Assembly: GCA_937893015.1 (NCBI GenBank)
Contig: CALBJX010000040.1
Span: forward strand, 1-60,681
DNA: 60,681 bases
From: an uncultured Verrucomicrobiales bacterium
GTDB lineage: Bacteria > Verrucomicrobiota > Verrucomicrobiia > Verrucomicrobiales > Akkermansiaceae
Reading direction: 5' to 3'
Made by a program: the position numbers and the translations under genes. Shown piece by piece: positions 25,447-34,325 of this stretch (within the stretch, counting starts at the first letter, position 1; every line of letters starts with the position of its first letter). The notes under the pieces were generated by a model that ran no database searches, was not told the origin of the DNA, and saw only the letters and a program-made list of their open reading frames with translations.

Positions 25447-26408
25447 TGAAGAGCCTCTTTCTCATTGCGCTTCGCGTCCTGCTCGTCATCGTCGCTTTTC
25501 TGGTGCCCGCGTGTACCTGCATGTACTCGTTGCAACCTGCGGATGACGCTGCCCCCGCACCCTCCGCCGCCTTGGCAGCGGAACTGCGGGGCAGTGTCGA
25601 AGCTCTCTGCGAGCAGCCACGCTATGGTGCTACCCTCGCCCATGCTCAGGACTACATCTCCGCTCGCCTGCGAGCCGCGGGCTACACCGTGCGCTATCAG
25701 GAATTCACGAACGAGGAGGGCACCTTCCGCAACATCATCGCCGAGCGCAAGGGCTCGGAACCCGGTCGCTACGTCGTCGGCGCACACTACGATGCCTGCG
25801 ATTGCTGTGACGCGCCCGCGGAAAACCAAGGCGCGGATGACAACGCGAGTGCCTGCGCTGTCCTGCTCGCCCTCGCCGACCGCCTGCCGCAGCGGCCCCG
25901 CCACACCCTCGAATTGGTCTTCTATGCCTGCGAAGAACCGCCTTGGTTCGGCACGGAAGACATGGGCAGCTACGCCCACGCACAGACCTGCACCCCGCAG
26001 GATACCCTCGGCATGATTTGTCTGGAAATGCTCGGCTGCTTCTCCGATGCCGAGGACTCCCAGCCCGCCCTCTTCCCCGGGCACTCCCTCCTGCTGCCCA
26101 CCAAGGGGGATTTTGTCGCCGTCGTCGGCAACCGGGATGCTTGCACCCTCGCCCGCGCGGCGCAACGCCACCTGCGCCGCCATCTCCGCACCTTGCGGCT
26201 CAACATCCCCTTGGCAGATGACACAGCGCTCTACTTCAGCGACCACCGCAACTATGCCCCGCGCGGCATCCCCGCCGTCATGGTGACGGACACCGCTTTC
26301 CTCCGCAACGACCGCTACCACGAACCTACCGACACGCCCGACACGCTGGACTACACCCAAATGGCCGCCGTCACCGAAGGCCTCTTAGAGTTCCTGAAAG
26401 AACTCTAG
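25446..26408 (+). CDS. M28-family zinc aminopeptidase-like protein, membrane-anchored
   Basis: 320 residues. A hydrophobic N-terminus ends V-P-A-C, so it is a lipoprotein or signal-anchored enzyme. The M28 di-zinc ligands are visible: His114 and Asp116 (GAHYDA), Asp131 (GADDNAS), Glu163/Glu164 (ACEEPP), an acidic residue in C-L-E-M-L, and a late histidine (RYHEPTDTPD). Family members remove N-terminal residues from peptides. The ATG uses the last base of the TIR stop codon (TAATG), so the two are coupled. GC at 25861-25920 is about 73% by hand count, unlike the TIR gene. Confidence 0.88.
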   Translation: MKSLFLIALRVLLVIVAFLVPACTCMYSLQPADDAAPAPSAALAAELRGSVEALCEQPRYGATLAHAQDYISARLRAAGYTVRYQEFTNEEGTFRNIIAERKGSEPGRYVVGAHYDACDCCDAPAENQGADDNASACAVLLALADRLPQRPRHTLELVFYACEEPPWFGTEDMGSYAHAQTCTPQDTLGMICLEMLGCFSDAEDSQPALFPGHSLLLPTKGDFVAVVGNRDACTLARAAQRHLRRHLRTLRLNIPLADDTALYFSDHRNYAPRGIPAVMVTDTAFLRNDRYHEPTDTPDTLDYTQMAAVTEGLLEFLKEL

Positions 26409-26504
26409 CATATTTGGAATACGTGCTTTGAGATTTTTGATGGAGAGGAAGTGTGCGCCTTCCTCCGGCAAAAATCCCGTATCAAATATTTCCTGTCGCC
26501 GATC

Positions 26505-28757
26505 TCACATATCCAGCACATCGCCTGCGAGCCCCTGTGCATCGTCGAAGGAGAGGATGAAGAGCTCGCCCGTTTCCTCCATGCGGCCGTAGAAATAGGG
26601 CTTGTCGCTGTCGTAGTCGGAGGGAGCGATGCTGATGGTACGGGTTTCGGCATGCGTCTTGCGCTCGGCCAGCGCGAGGTCGCGCAGTCGCCGGTCCTCT
26701 TCATCGGCGGCGGAGAGCATGGAGGCGGCGTCCCCCTCGGCGGTGGCGGTGCTCTCCTCTGTCTGCGATTCGATGATGGTTGCCTCCGCGTCGGAGTAGT
26801 CCGTGATTTCCAGTTCCAGCTTCACGGAGAAGACGGGCGCAGACAGCGCGGCGAGAGCCTCGGGGTCATCCTTCTCCAACCATTGGGAAACCTTGAGTTT
26901 TTGCAGACGCCGGATGTAGTATTCCGCGCGGTGCGGGTTGATGCGCGGTGTGACATCCTCGTTATTGATGCGGCCTGTCCAGCTCTCGCCGATGTAGTCG
27001 TAGTCCAGCGTGAGGGGGGCCTGCTGGTAGCCGAGAATGAGACGTCGCACGGAAGAGATGGGAAAGTCTGCCAGCGAGCGGTTCTTCCATTTCTCGGCGC
27101 GCAGGGAGAGCAGACGGGTGAACTTGGGGCTCAGTCGGACGATGGATGAGGCGCCGTATTCTGTGCCGAACCACGCGAGCTTGCCCGTTTCGGGGTCATG
27201 TGCGCGGGCGACGGCGAGGGTGCGGGGGCGCCTGTCCTTCACCAGCGGCATGTCCTGCCCGAAGAGCGTCATGCGGACGGCGCAGGGGTTGGGCTGCAGC
27301 ATGATGAGGAAGCGCGGGCTGTTCAGTCCGTAGAGCGAGAGCAGGGGATTCATGTCCTCTCCGGGGGCGGCATCCGCCACCACCTCGGCCACGGGAACGG
27401 AGGTGAGGGCTTTCAGAAAGTTGAGGACGGCGGCATTCTCCGCCGTGTCGGCCTTGCGTCCCTGCTTGGGTGCGCTGTAGAGCCACACGTCTTCCACCTC
27501 GTTCTCCGCATCGCCGGGGATGCGGATGAGGCGCAGGCTGTCGCTCTCCGCGGGGTTGATCAGGGCAACGCGGGCGACATCCTTGGGGTCGATGTCTGCA
27601 AATTGCAGGGAACGCAGCTCAGGCAGCGTGAGCTCCAGCTCGTCGGTGTAGATGGTGCTCAGACTGCGGCGCACCTGTGCCATGGCCTTGTCCGGCAGCA
27701 CGGGAAGCTCCGTGGCGGTGCGGAGGATGGCGGCGTAGCTGCCCTTGTTGTTCACCATGCGGGCGGCGGGCAGCTCGAAGACCACCGGGCGGTCATTCAC
27801 CATGGCAAGACAGGTAACGGCTGTGCCCGCTTCATTTTCTCGGGAGGCGTAGAGGGTCAGCACCATCGGTTTCTCGCTGCCCTCGAGGTGCAGGGTAAGG
27901 GTGGCGTGCACGCGCTCGGTATCAGGCAACGGGGCCTCCTCCGTCTCCGTGACATGCAGGGCACTCAGGTTCGTGAGTGCTCGGACGAGGGCGTTCACCT
28001 TGTCCTCATCTGCTGCGGTGAGCACGGGGGCGGCGATGGTCCATGCGGATTCGCTGCTCAGGCGGCGCAGTTGCAAGGGGTGGTCCGGTGCCCACTCGGT
28101 TGTGATGTCGATGCCGCGCAGCAGCTCGGGGTCGAAGCGCAGGGGGTGCGGGTCGCGCAGCGCCTCCAAGCCCTCCGCAAAAATCTTCTTGATGTTGCCC
28201 GTGACGACATGGATTCGCTTGTCGCGCCCGTAGAAATCCGTGCGCAGGTAGGTGGTGGGGATGACATCCTCGCCGTTGCCCGCATCGGCCAACCAAGGGG
28301 AGGCATTGCCGAGGGTGTAACGGGCAATGGTGGTCAGGTCATCGCCTTCCTTCATCTTGAGGGTGATGTTGACGGGGTTGGTCTCCACGCCGTACTCGCG
28401 CATGTTGGCGCGGGTGCTGCGGTTGTAGGGCAGGGTCTCCACCAGCTTGGCCTGCGCGGTGAAGGCGAGAATCTGTTGCGCGGCGGCAGGATTCAGGCGG
28501 TCGCGGAAGGGTTTTGTCATCCACCAGTTGCCCTCGGCATCACGCTCACATTCGATGGTGTCGTGCAGGTCGGAGAGGCGCATCCATTCCACATCGGGCA
28601 GTTTGCGGGTGTTCTCCGCGCCGAAGAGCGACATGCCCTCCTCGAAGTGATACCAGCCCGTCACGCGCGCCAGATTGCCGTCCGTGGCGAGAATCGCGCA
28701 GAGCGCGACCGCGAGCCCCGTCAGCAGGAAAAGCAAAAGTGTTTTGAGAATGCGCAT
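26505..28757 (-). CDS. DUF4340 domain envelope protein
   Basis: 750 residues. One N-terminal membrane helix (ILKTLLLFLLTGLAVALCAIL) is followed by a large extracytoplasmic region. DUF4340-like repeats (W-M-T-K-P-F-R-D-R-L-N, the Y-G-V-E motif, Y-T-L-G-N-A-S) are seen twice. DUF4340 proteins accompany Gld-like ABC exporters in many bacteria. It is last in a four-gene operon after the ATPase, permease and GldG-like genes, 20 bases beyond the last. Confidence 0.8.
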   Translation of the reverse strand: MRILKTLLLFLLTGLAVALCAILATDGNLARVTGWYHFEEGMSLFGAENTRKLPDVEWMRLSDLHDTIECERDAEGNWWMTKPFRDRLNPAAAQQILAFTAQAKLVETLPYNRSTRANMREYGVETNPVNITLKMKEGDDLTTIARYTLGNASPWLADAGNGEDVIPTTYLRTDFYGRDKRIHVVTGNIKKIFAEGLEALRDPHPLRFDPELLRGIDITTEWAPDHPLQLRRLSSESAWTIAAPVLTAADEDKVNALVRALTNLSALHVTETEEAPLPDTERVHATLTLHLEGSEKPMVLTLYASRENEAGTAVTCLAMVNDRPVVFELPAARMVNNKGSYAAILRTATELPVLPDKAMAQVRRSLSTIYTDELELTLPELRSLQFADIDPKDVARVALINPAESDSLRLIRIPGDAENEVEDVWLYSAPKQGRKADTAENAAVLNFLKALTSVPVAEVVADAAPGEDMNPLLSLYGLNSPRFLIMLQPNPCAVRMTLFGQDMPLVKDRRPRTLAVARAHDPETGKLAWFGTEYGASSIVRLSPKFTRLLSLRAEKWKNRSLADFPISSVRRLILGYQQAPLTLDYDYIGESWTGRINNEDVTPRINPHRAEYYIRRLQKLKVSQWLEKDDPEALAALSAPVFSVKLELEITDYSDAEATIIESQTEESTATAEGDAASMLSAADEEDRRLRDLALAERKTHAETRTISIAPSDYDSDKPYFYGRMEETGELFILSFDDAQGLAGDVLDM

Positions 28758-28777
28758 GGCCTGTGGTGAAGGACGAA

Positions 28778-30301
28778 TTAGCGGCGGCGGATGTTCCAGA
28801 GGATGAGCGCTATGAGCAGAGCAAAGCCCGGCATGATGAGCAGCGTGAGGTACTCCAACGCACTGCGCGTGTGGCGATTGAGGTCAATCTTCATCGTCAG
28901 ATCCTGCCGTGCACTCTTGCCCGCGTACTCGGGGCGGTGGCACATCCATGCCCAGAGGGTGTGCAGGTAGTCGCGCTGCTCGGTGCGGGCGTTGTCCTCG
29001 CCGAGGATGTCCGTGCTGCCCAGCACGAGGAGGGTCGACAGGTTGTTCGGGTCCTTTGCGTTGCCTCGCGTGATGGCCGCACCGAGGCAGAGCGGGCCGG
29101 CGTGGTCCTCCTGCGGGTTGAACTGCGGCTCCAGGTCCTTGCCCGTCTCGCCGTAGTAATCGGGCGTGGTCATGAGCAGGGGGTAAGCGGAGAGCCGGCG
29201 CAGGGCGGCCTCGTTTTCATCCGCATGCTCCAGCGTCAGGGACATGCACTGACCATCCACATGGGTGGAGCCGTTCCAGAAGCTTTTGGTGCAGTTGAGC
29301 CCCTTGGGGAAGACGGCGGAGATGTCGTAGTACGCGCGTTTGCGGTCGCGCAGCAACACGCGGTCGCTGTTGGGGCGCACGCCCTGTTCGCGCAGGAAGC
29401 GGTACAGACGCGGCATCTTGTCGTTGGCGGGGTTGAGGGCCACAAAGACGGCATGGCGGCCGTCGCGCTCCCAGAACTCGCGCACGACACCCATTTCCGT
29501 GTCCGTGAAGTCCGCGGCGGGGGCGATGATGAGCAGACCCTCCGCGTCCTCGGGCAGCAGCTGGCCGTCCGCAATGTTGGCCCATGCGAGCTGGATGTTC
29601 AGGGAGGTGGTGATGCGGCCGATGGATTCCAACAGCGTCTGGTCATCGCGGGAGACACCGCCCTTGCCCTCGACGACGTACATGCGGCGCATGTCGCCTT
29701 CCACGGCTTCGGTGAGGGCGCTGCATACTTCTTCGTCCATCATCAGGGCGACGGCGCGGCGGGTTTCATCGGGCAACGTTTCGTATTTCACGAAGGCGGT
29801 GCCGGGGCGCATGCGGACGTGCTTGCGGTCACTGCGGTTTTCCTCGAAGGTGTTCAGGGCCAGTTTCGTGTCCTCGCGGGCGTCCACCACGCAGAGGTTC
29901 TGGTTGAAGTCCACCCCGTAAATCTGCGAGATTTCACGGGCGCGGTTGGGTTGGCGCATGGGGTCGAAGCATTCCACCTCAACCTTACCTTTGCCGTAGC
30001 GTTCGTATTCTTCCAGCAGGGAACGCATGCGGGCGTAGTTCGGCGTGCTGCGCTTGAAGGCGAAGATGATGCGCACGGGGGCGGAGCGCTTCTGAATGCG
30101 GTCAGAGGAGAGCACGTTGACTGTGCGCTCGGAGATGGTGTAGCGTTGCTCTTCCGTCAGGTCGTGGCGGGCGTATTCGTGGCAGCCGACGTAGTTGCAG
30201 GCGATGACGAAGACGGCGAGCAGGATGAGGTTAATCCACGCGAGGGGTTTGCCCTTCATGCGGCGGGCCTCGGGGTGTCCCTTGTAATCGTTCTTACTCA
30301 T
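28778..30301 (-). CDS. GldG-like ABC-transporter auxiliary protein
   Basis: 507 residues. A cytoplasmic start leads into a membrane helix (LAWINLILLAVFVIACNYVG). A long extracytoplasmic domain follows, opening R-H-D-L-T-E-E-Q-R-Y-T-I-S-E-R-T, the classic GldG/ABC_transp_aux entry. A C-terminal helix ends in RRR. The I-I-A-P-A-A-D-F-T-D-T-E and D-G-R-H-A-V-F-V-A-L-N-P segments fit the family. In Bacteroidota GldG works with GldA/GldF; here no other gliding gene is present. Confidence 0.85.
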   Translation of the reverse strand: MSKNDYKGHPEARRMKGKPLAWINLILLAVFVIACNYVGCHEYARHDLTEEQRYTISERTVNVLSSDRIQKRSAPVRIIFAFKRSTPNYARMRSLLEEYERYGKGKVEVECFDPMRQPNRAREISQIYGVDFNQNLCVVDAREDTKLALNTFEENRSDRKHVRMRPGTAFVKYETLPDETRRAVALMMDEEVCSALTEAVEGDMRRMYVVEGKGGVSRDDQTLLESIGRITTSLNIQLAWANIADGQLLPEDAEGLLIIAPAADFTDTEMGVVREFWERDGRHAVFVALNPANDKMPRLYRFLREQGVRPNSDRVLLRDRKRAYYDISAVFPKGLNCTKSFWNGSTHVDGQCMSLTLEHADENEAALRRLSAYPLLMTTPDYYGETGKDLEPQFNPQEDHAGPLCLGAAITRGNAKDPNNLSTLLVLGSTDILGEDNARTEQRDYLHTLWAWMCHRPEYAGKSARQDLTMKIDLNRHTRSALEYLTLLIMPGFALLIALILWNIRRR

Positions 30302-30335
30302 GGGAAAATCTTTTTCTGGGATAAAAAGGGGGAAA

Positions 30336-31163
30336 TCAGCGGTGCCAGCGGCGGTAATCGACCACGCGCACCGTCAGCGCAAGGGTGAACACGGCGAGCG
30401 AGAGATAGAGCACGACCGGACGGGTATCCACCAGCCCGCGGGAGAACGCGCTGATTTGCTCGCTGCAGGAGAGATAGTGGAACGCGGGCGCGGCGGGGAA
30501 CTCACCCCACAGCTCCGTGGCGCGGCCCATGAAGTAGTACATAATCATGAGGCAGATGCAGATGATGCCCGCGATAATCTGGCTGCGCGTGAGCGAGGAA
30601 CAGAAGATGCCCAGCGCAATGAAGAAGGAACCCGACAGCCCGAGGATGCAGATGGGCCCGAACCAGTCCGCGGGGTGGTAGACGATGGCCCCCTCGGGCG
30701 CGATGCCGTAGCGCAGCTCGGTGTACCAATTGCCCAGCTCGCTCATGGAGGGGTAGAGCAGCAGCGGCAGCCACAGGATGAGGTAGAAGAGCAGGGCGGC
30801 GAAATACTTGCCGAGCACAATCTGCGTGGTGGTGACGGGCGCGGTGAGCAGCCCCTCCATGGTGCCGAGACGCTCTTCCTCCGCCATGGAGCGCATGGTG
30901 ATGAGCGGGAAGATGAAGATGAAGTAGAACCAGAAGTTGATGTTGTTGAGCAGGTAGAACATGACGCCCTCGCCCGTGGCCTTGCTCATGGTCTGGATGA
31001 CGGCTTGCAGCCAGAAACCCTGCAACGCCATGGTGCAGGCGAGAATGACCCAGCCGAAGGGGGTGAGGAGGTAGGCGCGCAGCTCCTTGCCGAAGATGGT
31101 GCGCAGGGTGGTGAACCAGTTGCGCGTGCGCTTGATGGCGGTGGTATCGGGTTTGTCAGCCAT
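30336..31163 (-). CDS. ABC transporter permease (GldF-like)
   Basis: 275 residues with six hydrophobic segments. The N-terminal F-G-K-E-L-R-A-Y-L-L-T-P-F-G-W-V motif and S-M-A-E-E-E-R-L-G-T-M-E-G-L-L-T-A-P-V characterise ABC-2 permeases of the GldF/NosY type. It follows the ATPase gene by 24 bases and precedes the GldG-like gene by 34, so the products form one exporter. The substrate is unknown. Confidence 0.9.
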   Translation of the reverse strand: MADKPDTTAIKRTRNWFTTLRTIFGKELRAYLLTPFGWVILACTMALQGFWLQAVIQTMSKATGEGVMFYLLNNINFWFYFIFIFPLITMRSMAEEERLGTMEGLLTAPVTTTQIVLGKYFAALLFYLILWLPLLLYPSMSELGNWYTELRYGIAPEGAIVYHPADWFGPICILGLSGSFFIALGIFCSSLTRSQIIAGIICICLMIMYYFMGRATELWGEFPAAPAFHYLSCSEQISAFSRGLVDTRPVVLYLSLAVFTLALTVRVVDYRRWHR

Positions 31164-31187
31164 GGAGAAGAGAAAGAAAAAGGGGGG

Positions 31188-32132
31188 TTAGTCTCGGCGG
31201 GTCATTTCCACGAAGACGTCTTCCAGCGTGGGAATATGGCGGTAGATGTGGCGCATGGGATAGCCGTGCGCGGCGATGATGGCGGCGGCCTTCTCTCGGG
31301 TGTCGGTGCCCGGTTCCGCGCGGACGATGAGGCGCTGCCAGCCGCCGGGCAGGGTGTCTTCAACAATGACTTTCTTGACGGGCTCAAAGGCCTCCAGCTC
31401 TTTCACCACAGGCTCAATCTCGCCCTTGTATTCGATGGAGACGCGCCCTGCCGCGCGCAGGTTGTGCGTGAGGTTGGCGGGGGTGTCTGCGGCCTTGATA
31501 TCGCCTTGGTCGATGATGATGACCTTGCCGCAAATCATCTCCACCTCGCTGAGAATGTGCGTGGAAAGGATGACGGTGTGGTGCTCCGCCAGCGAGCGGA
31601 TGAGCTCGCGGATTTGGCGGATTTGGTTGGGGTCGAGGCCGTTTGTCGGCTCATCGAGAATGAGCAGGTCCGGCTCGCCGAGCAGGGCGTCGGCCAAGCC
31701 GCAACGCTGGCGGTAGCCTTTGGACAGGGTGGAAATCATGTGGCGGTGGCGTTCCTCCAGCCCGCAGAGCTCCATGGCTCGCCCGATTTGCTGACGCACG
31801 GACTTGCCGCAGATGCCTTTGAGCCGCGCACGATACTCCAGATACTCGTACACGCGCATATCTTCATACAGCGGCACGTTCTCGGGCATGTAGCCCATGT
31901 GGCGGCGCGCTTCCAGCGGGTTGTCGATAATATCGCAGCCCGCGATACTCGCCGTGCCTGCCGTGGGGGGCAGGTAGCCCGTGAGCATCTTCATGGTTGT
32001 CGTCTTGCCGGCGCCGTTCGGCCCCAAAAAGCCCACGATTTCGCCTTTTTCGATGGTGAAGGAGGCATCCTTCACGGCGGTGAAACGCCCGAAGGTTTTG
32101 TGGAGATGTTCTGCAACAACCATGCTACTCAT
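31188..32132 (-). CDS. ABC transporter ATP-binding protein (GldA-like)
   Basis: 314 residues. Walker A G-P-N-G-A-G-K-T-T, signature L-S-K-G-Y-R-Q-R, Walker B L-L-I-L-D-E-P-T-N-G-L-D and the switch histidine (I-L-S-T-H) are all present. The C-terminal ~80 residues are the accessory domain typical of ABC-2/GldA ATPases. The start at 32132 (MSSMVVAEHL) was chosen because a TAGAAT -10-like box precedes it by 10 bases; an in-frame ATG at 32153 lies upstream of that. First gene of the exporter operon. Confidence 0.93.
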   Translation of the reverse strand: MSSMVVAEHLHKTFGRFTAVKDASFTIEKGEIVGFLGPNGAGKTTTMKMLTGYLPPTAGTASIAGCDIIDNPLEARRHMGYMPENVPLYEDMRVYEYLEYRARLKGICGKSVRQQIGRAMELCGLEERHRHMISTLSKGYRQRCGLADALLGEPDLLILDEPTNGLDPNQIRQIRELIRSLAEHHTVILSTHILSEVEMICGKVIIIDQGDIKAADTPANLTHNLRAAGRVSIEYKGEIEPVVKELEAFEPVKKVIVEDTLPGGWQRLIVRAEPGTDTREKAAAIIAAHGYPMRHIYRHIPTLEDVFVEMTRRD

Positions 32133-32242
32133 ACGCGGCGGGTATTCTACCAACCGCGCCCGCGTATTTCAAGCTCATTCTCCGTGTGTAATGGAAATCC
32201 CATACGCGCACGCACGTATACCGAAGATTCTATTCCGATAGG

Positions 32243-34153
32243 TTAAAGTTGTTTCAGTTCCTTTTTGGCTTTAGGGTGGCCCTGCGCAGCCGCTTTGCTG
32301 AGCCACTCCTTGGCTTTGGCCTCATCCTTACGCGCACCATGACCCAGTTGATAGCACTTGCCCAAGAAGTATTGGGCCTCCACATTCCCCTGTTCCGCCG
32401 CTTTGGTAAGCCATTCCGTGCCATCCTCCGAACCCATGTACCGTAAGCCGAGGAGGAGCCGTGCTTGGCAGTGGCCCTGTTCGGCGGCCCTTGTCAACCA
32501 AAGCAGCATACTGCCTTCGTCCCGGTTCACCCCTTCGCCATGGGAGTAGCAAATGCTGAGGTTGTATTGGGCTTCGACATGCCCCTGTTCAGCGGCTTTG
32601 GTGAACCATTTCGCCGCCGCGACCACATCCTTGCTGATACCTTTGCCTGTGTAGTAACAGATGCCGAGGTTGCATTGGGCTTGTGCTTCGCCCTGTTCGG
32701 CAGCTTCGGTGTACAGCGCTACGGCTTTGCTCTCATCCTTCGGCACACCTGTACCATTGGCGTAGCACAGACCGAGATTGCATTGGGCCTGGGCATGGCC
32801 TTGTTCTACGGCCTTGGTGAGCCATTCCGCCGCCTTGCTCTCATCCTTCGGCACACCTGTGCCGTTGGCGTAGCACAGACCCAGCCTGCATTGGGCCGGG
32901 GCATGCCCCTGTTCCGCGGCTTTGGCGTACCACTCCGCTGCTTGGACCTCATCCTTCTGCGTATCCGTGCCGAGCTCATAGTGCAGACCGAGGTTGTATT
33001 GGGAGCGGGCATCTCCCTTCTCGGCAGCTCTGAGGAAACAAAGGAAGGCTGCGCCGGGATTCCGGCTCACGCCTACACCCTTAAGGTAGCACTCGCCGAG
33101 GTCGAACAGCGCATCGATATGGCCTTGGTCGGCTGCTTTGGTAAAGTACTCTACAGCCTTGCTCTCATCCTTCTGTATCCCCGGCCCGAGCCCGTAGAGG
33201 TGGCCGAGGAAGTATTGCGCATCGGCGTATCCCTGTTCGGCTGCAAGGGTCATCCATTCCAGAGATTTGACCTTATCTTGGGGCACACCCTTGCCTGTGT
33301 AGAAGCACCTGCCGAGGTTGAAACGCGCTTTGGCGTTACCCTGTTCGGCAGCTTTGATGTACCACTCTGCCGCCTTGGTGGGATTCTTCTGCACCCCCGT
33401 GCCGCTCTCATAGCACGTGCCGAGGGCGCATTGGGCGTCGGCATAACCCTGTTCGGCAGACTTCGTGTACCATTCTGCCGCTGTGGCGGCATCCTTGCTC
33501 ACCCCCGTGCCGTTCTCGTAGCACATACCCAGATTGTATTGAGCTGCGGCCAGCCCCTGCCGGGCCGCTTTGGCAAACCACTCCGCCGCCGTGGCCTTAT
33601 CCTGATTCACGCCGCTGCCTTCATCGTAGCACACACCCAGATTGTATTGAGCTGCGGCCAGCCCCTGTCGGGCCGCTTTGGTAAACCACTCCGCCGCCGT
33701 GGCCTTATCCTGATTCACGCCGCTGCCTTCATTGTAGCACACACCCAGATTGTATTGAGCTGCGGCCAGCCCCTGCCGGGCCGCTTTGGTAAACCACTCC
33801 GCCGCCGTGGCCGCATCTTTGAGCACACCCTCACCGTTGTAGTAGCACAGCCCGAGGTTGTATTGCGCTTTGGTATCTCCCTGTTCCGCCGCTTTGGTGA
33901 ACCATTCCGCGGCCTTGGCCGTATCCTTGCTCACCCCCTTGCCGGTGTAGTAGCATTTGCCGAGATGGAGTTGGGCTGTGGCGTGCCCCTGTTCTGCCGC
34001 CTTGAGGTACAGTTTCGCCGCGGTTGTTTTGTCTCCGTTCTTTTCTGCCTGTTTTGCCTGCACCATGATTTCCTGAGGGCTATCATCGCACCCGGGGCTC
34101 AACAGTAATGCGGACGCGGCCAACGCAAGGCTGAGAATCATTGTCTTTTTCAT
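32243..34153 (-). CDS. Sel1-repeat lipoprotein
   Basis: 636 residues. Lipoprotein signal MKKTMILSLALAASALLLSPGC, then about 16-17 Sel1-like repeats of 36 residues (A-A-E-W-F-T-K-A-A-E-Q-G...A-Q-Y-N-L-G...G-x-G-V). Such alpha-solenoids mediate protein-protein contacts at the envelope. Repeats 3-5 are nearly identical in DNA, with a 108-bp period (33541-33790), so the gene may change length by recombination. Repeats 9, 10 and 15 are the most diverged. No downstream partner is evident. Confidence 0.9.
   Translation of the reverse strand: MKKTMILSLALAASALLLSPGCDDSPQEIMVQAKQAEKNGDKTTAAKLYLKAAEQGHATAQLHLGKCYYTGKGVSKDTAKAAEWFTKAAEQGDTKAQYNLGLCYYNGEGVLKDAATAAEWFTKAARQGLAAAQYNLGVCYNEGSGVNQDKATAAEWFTKAARQGLAAAQYNLGVCYDEGSGVNQDKATAAEWFAKAARQGLAAAQYNLGMCYENGTGVSKDAATAAEWYTKSAEQGYADAQCALGTCYESGTGVQKNPTKAAEWYIKAAEQGNAKARFNLGRCFYTGKGVPQDKVKSLEWMTLAAEQGYADAQYFLGHLYGLGPGIQKDESKAVEYFTKAADQGHIDALFDLGECYLKGVGVSRNPGAAFLCFLRAAEKGDARSQYNLGLHYELGTDTQKDEVQAAEWYAKAAEQGHAPAQCRLGLCYANGTGVPKDESKAAEWLTKAVEQGHAQAQCNLGLCYANGTGVPKDESKAVALYTEAAEQGEAQAQCNLGICYYTGKGISKDVVAAAKWFTKAAEQGHVEAQYNLSICYSHGEGVNRDEGSMLLWLTRAAEQGHCQARLLLGLRYMGSEDGTEWLTKAAEQGNVEAQYFLGKCYQLGHGARKDEAKAKEWLSKAAAQGHPKAKKELKQL
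33541..33790. repeat. Near-identical 108-bp tandem repeats inside the Sel1 gene
   Basis: The unit beginning TGAGCTGCGGCCAGCCCCTG recurs at about 33540, 33648 and 33756 with few differences, each encoding one and a part Sel1 repeats. Confidence 0.85.
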
Positions 34154-34325
34154 GGAGGGAGAAAAGAAGTTGTTTAAATGGATAAACTATTTTCTTTTCT
34201 AAAGCAAGAAAAATGTTTTCGGCAGACAGGAAAAATGACTCGCCAGGGTAAAACGGGAGGACGTCTCCCTTTCTTCCGCCCGCCGGAATGGGACGGCAAA
34301 ATGCGCTAAGACGATGAAAAACGCC

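Noticed and set aside
23827..26408. Known Thoeris or CBASS-type TIR system
   Set aside because: No SIR2/SLOG-type effector and no cyclase gene is adjacent; the TIR is fused to a membrane helix and DUF4384.
32243..34153. CRISPR-like repeats
   Set aside because: The periodic DNA is coding sequence for Sel1 repeats; there are no short identical repeats with unique spacers anywhere in the window.
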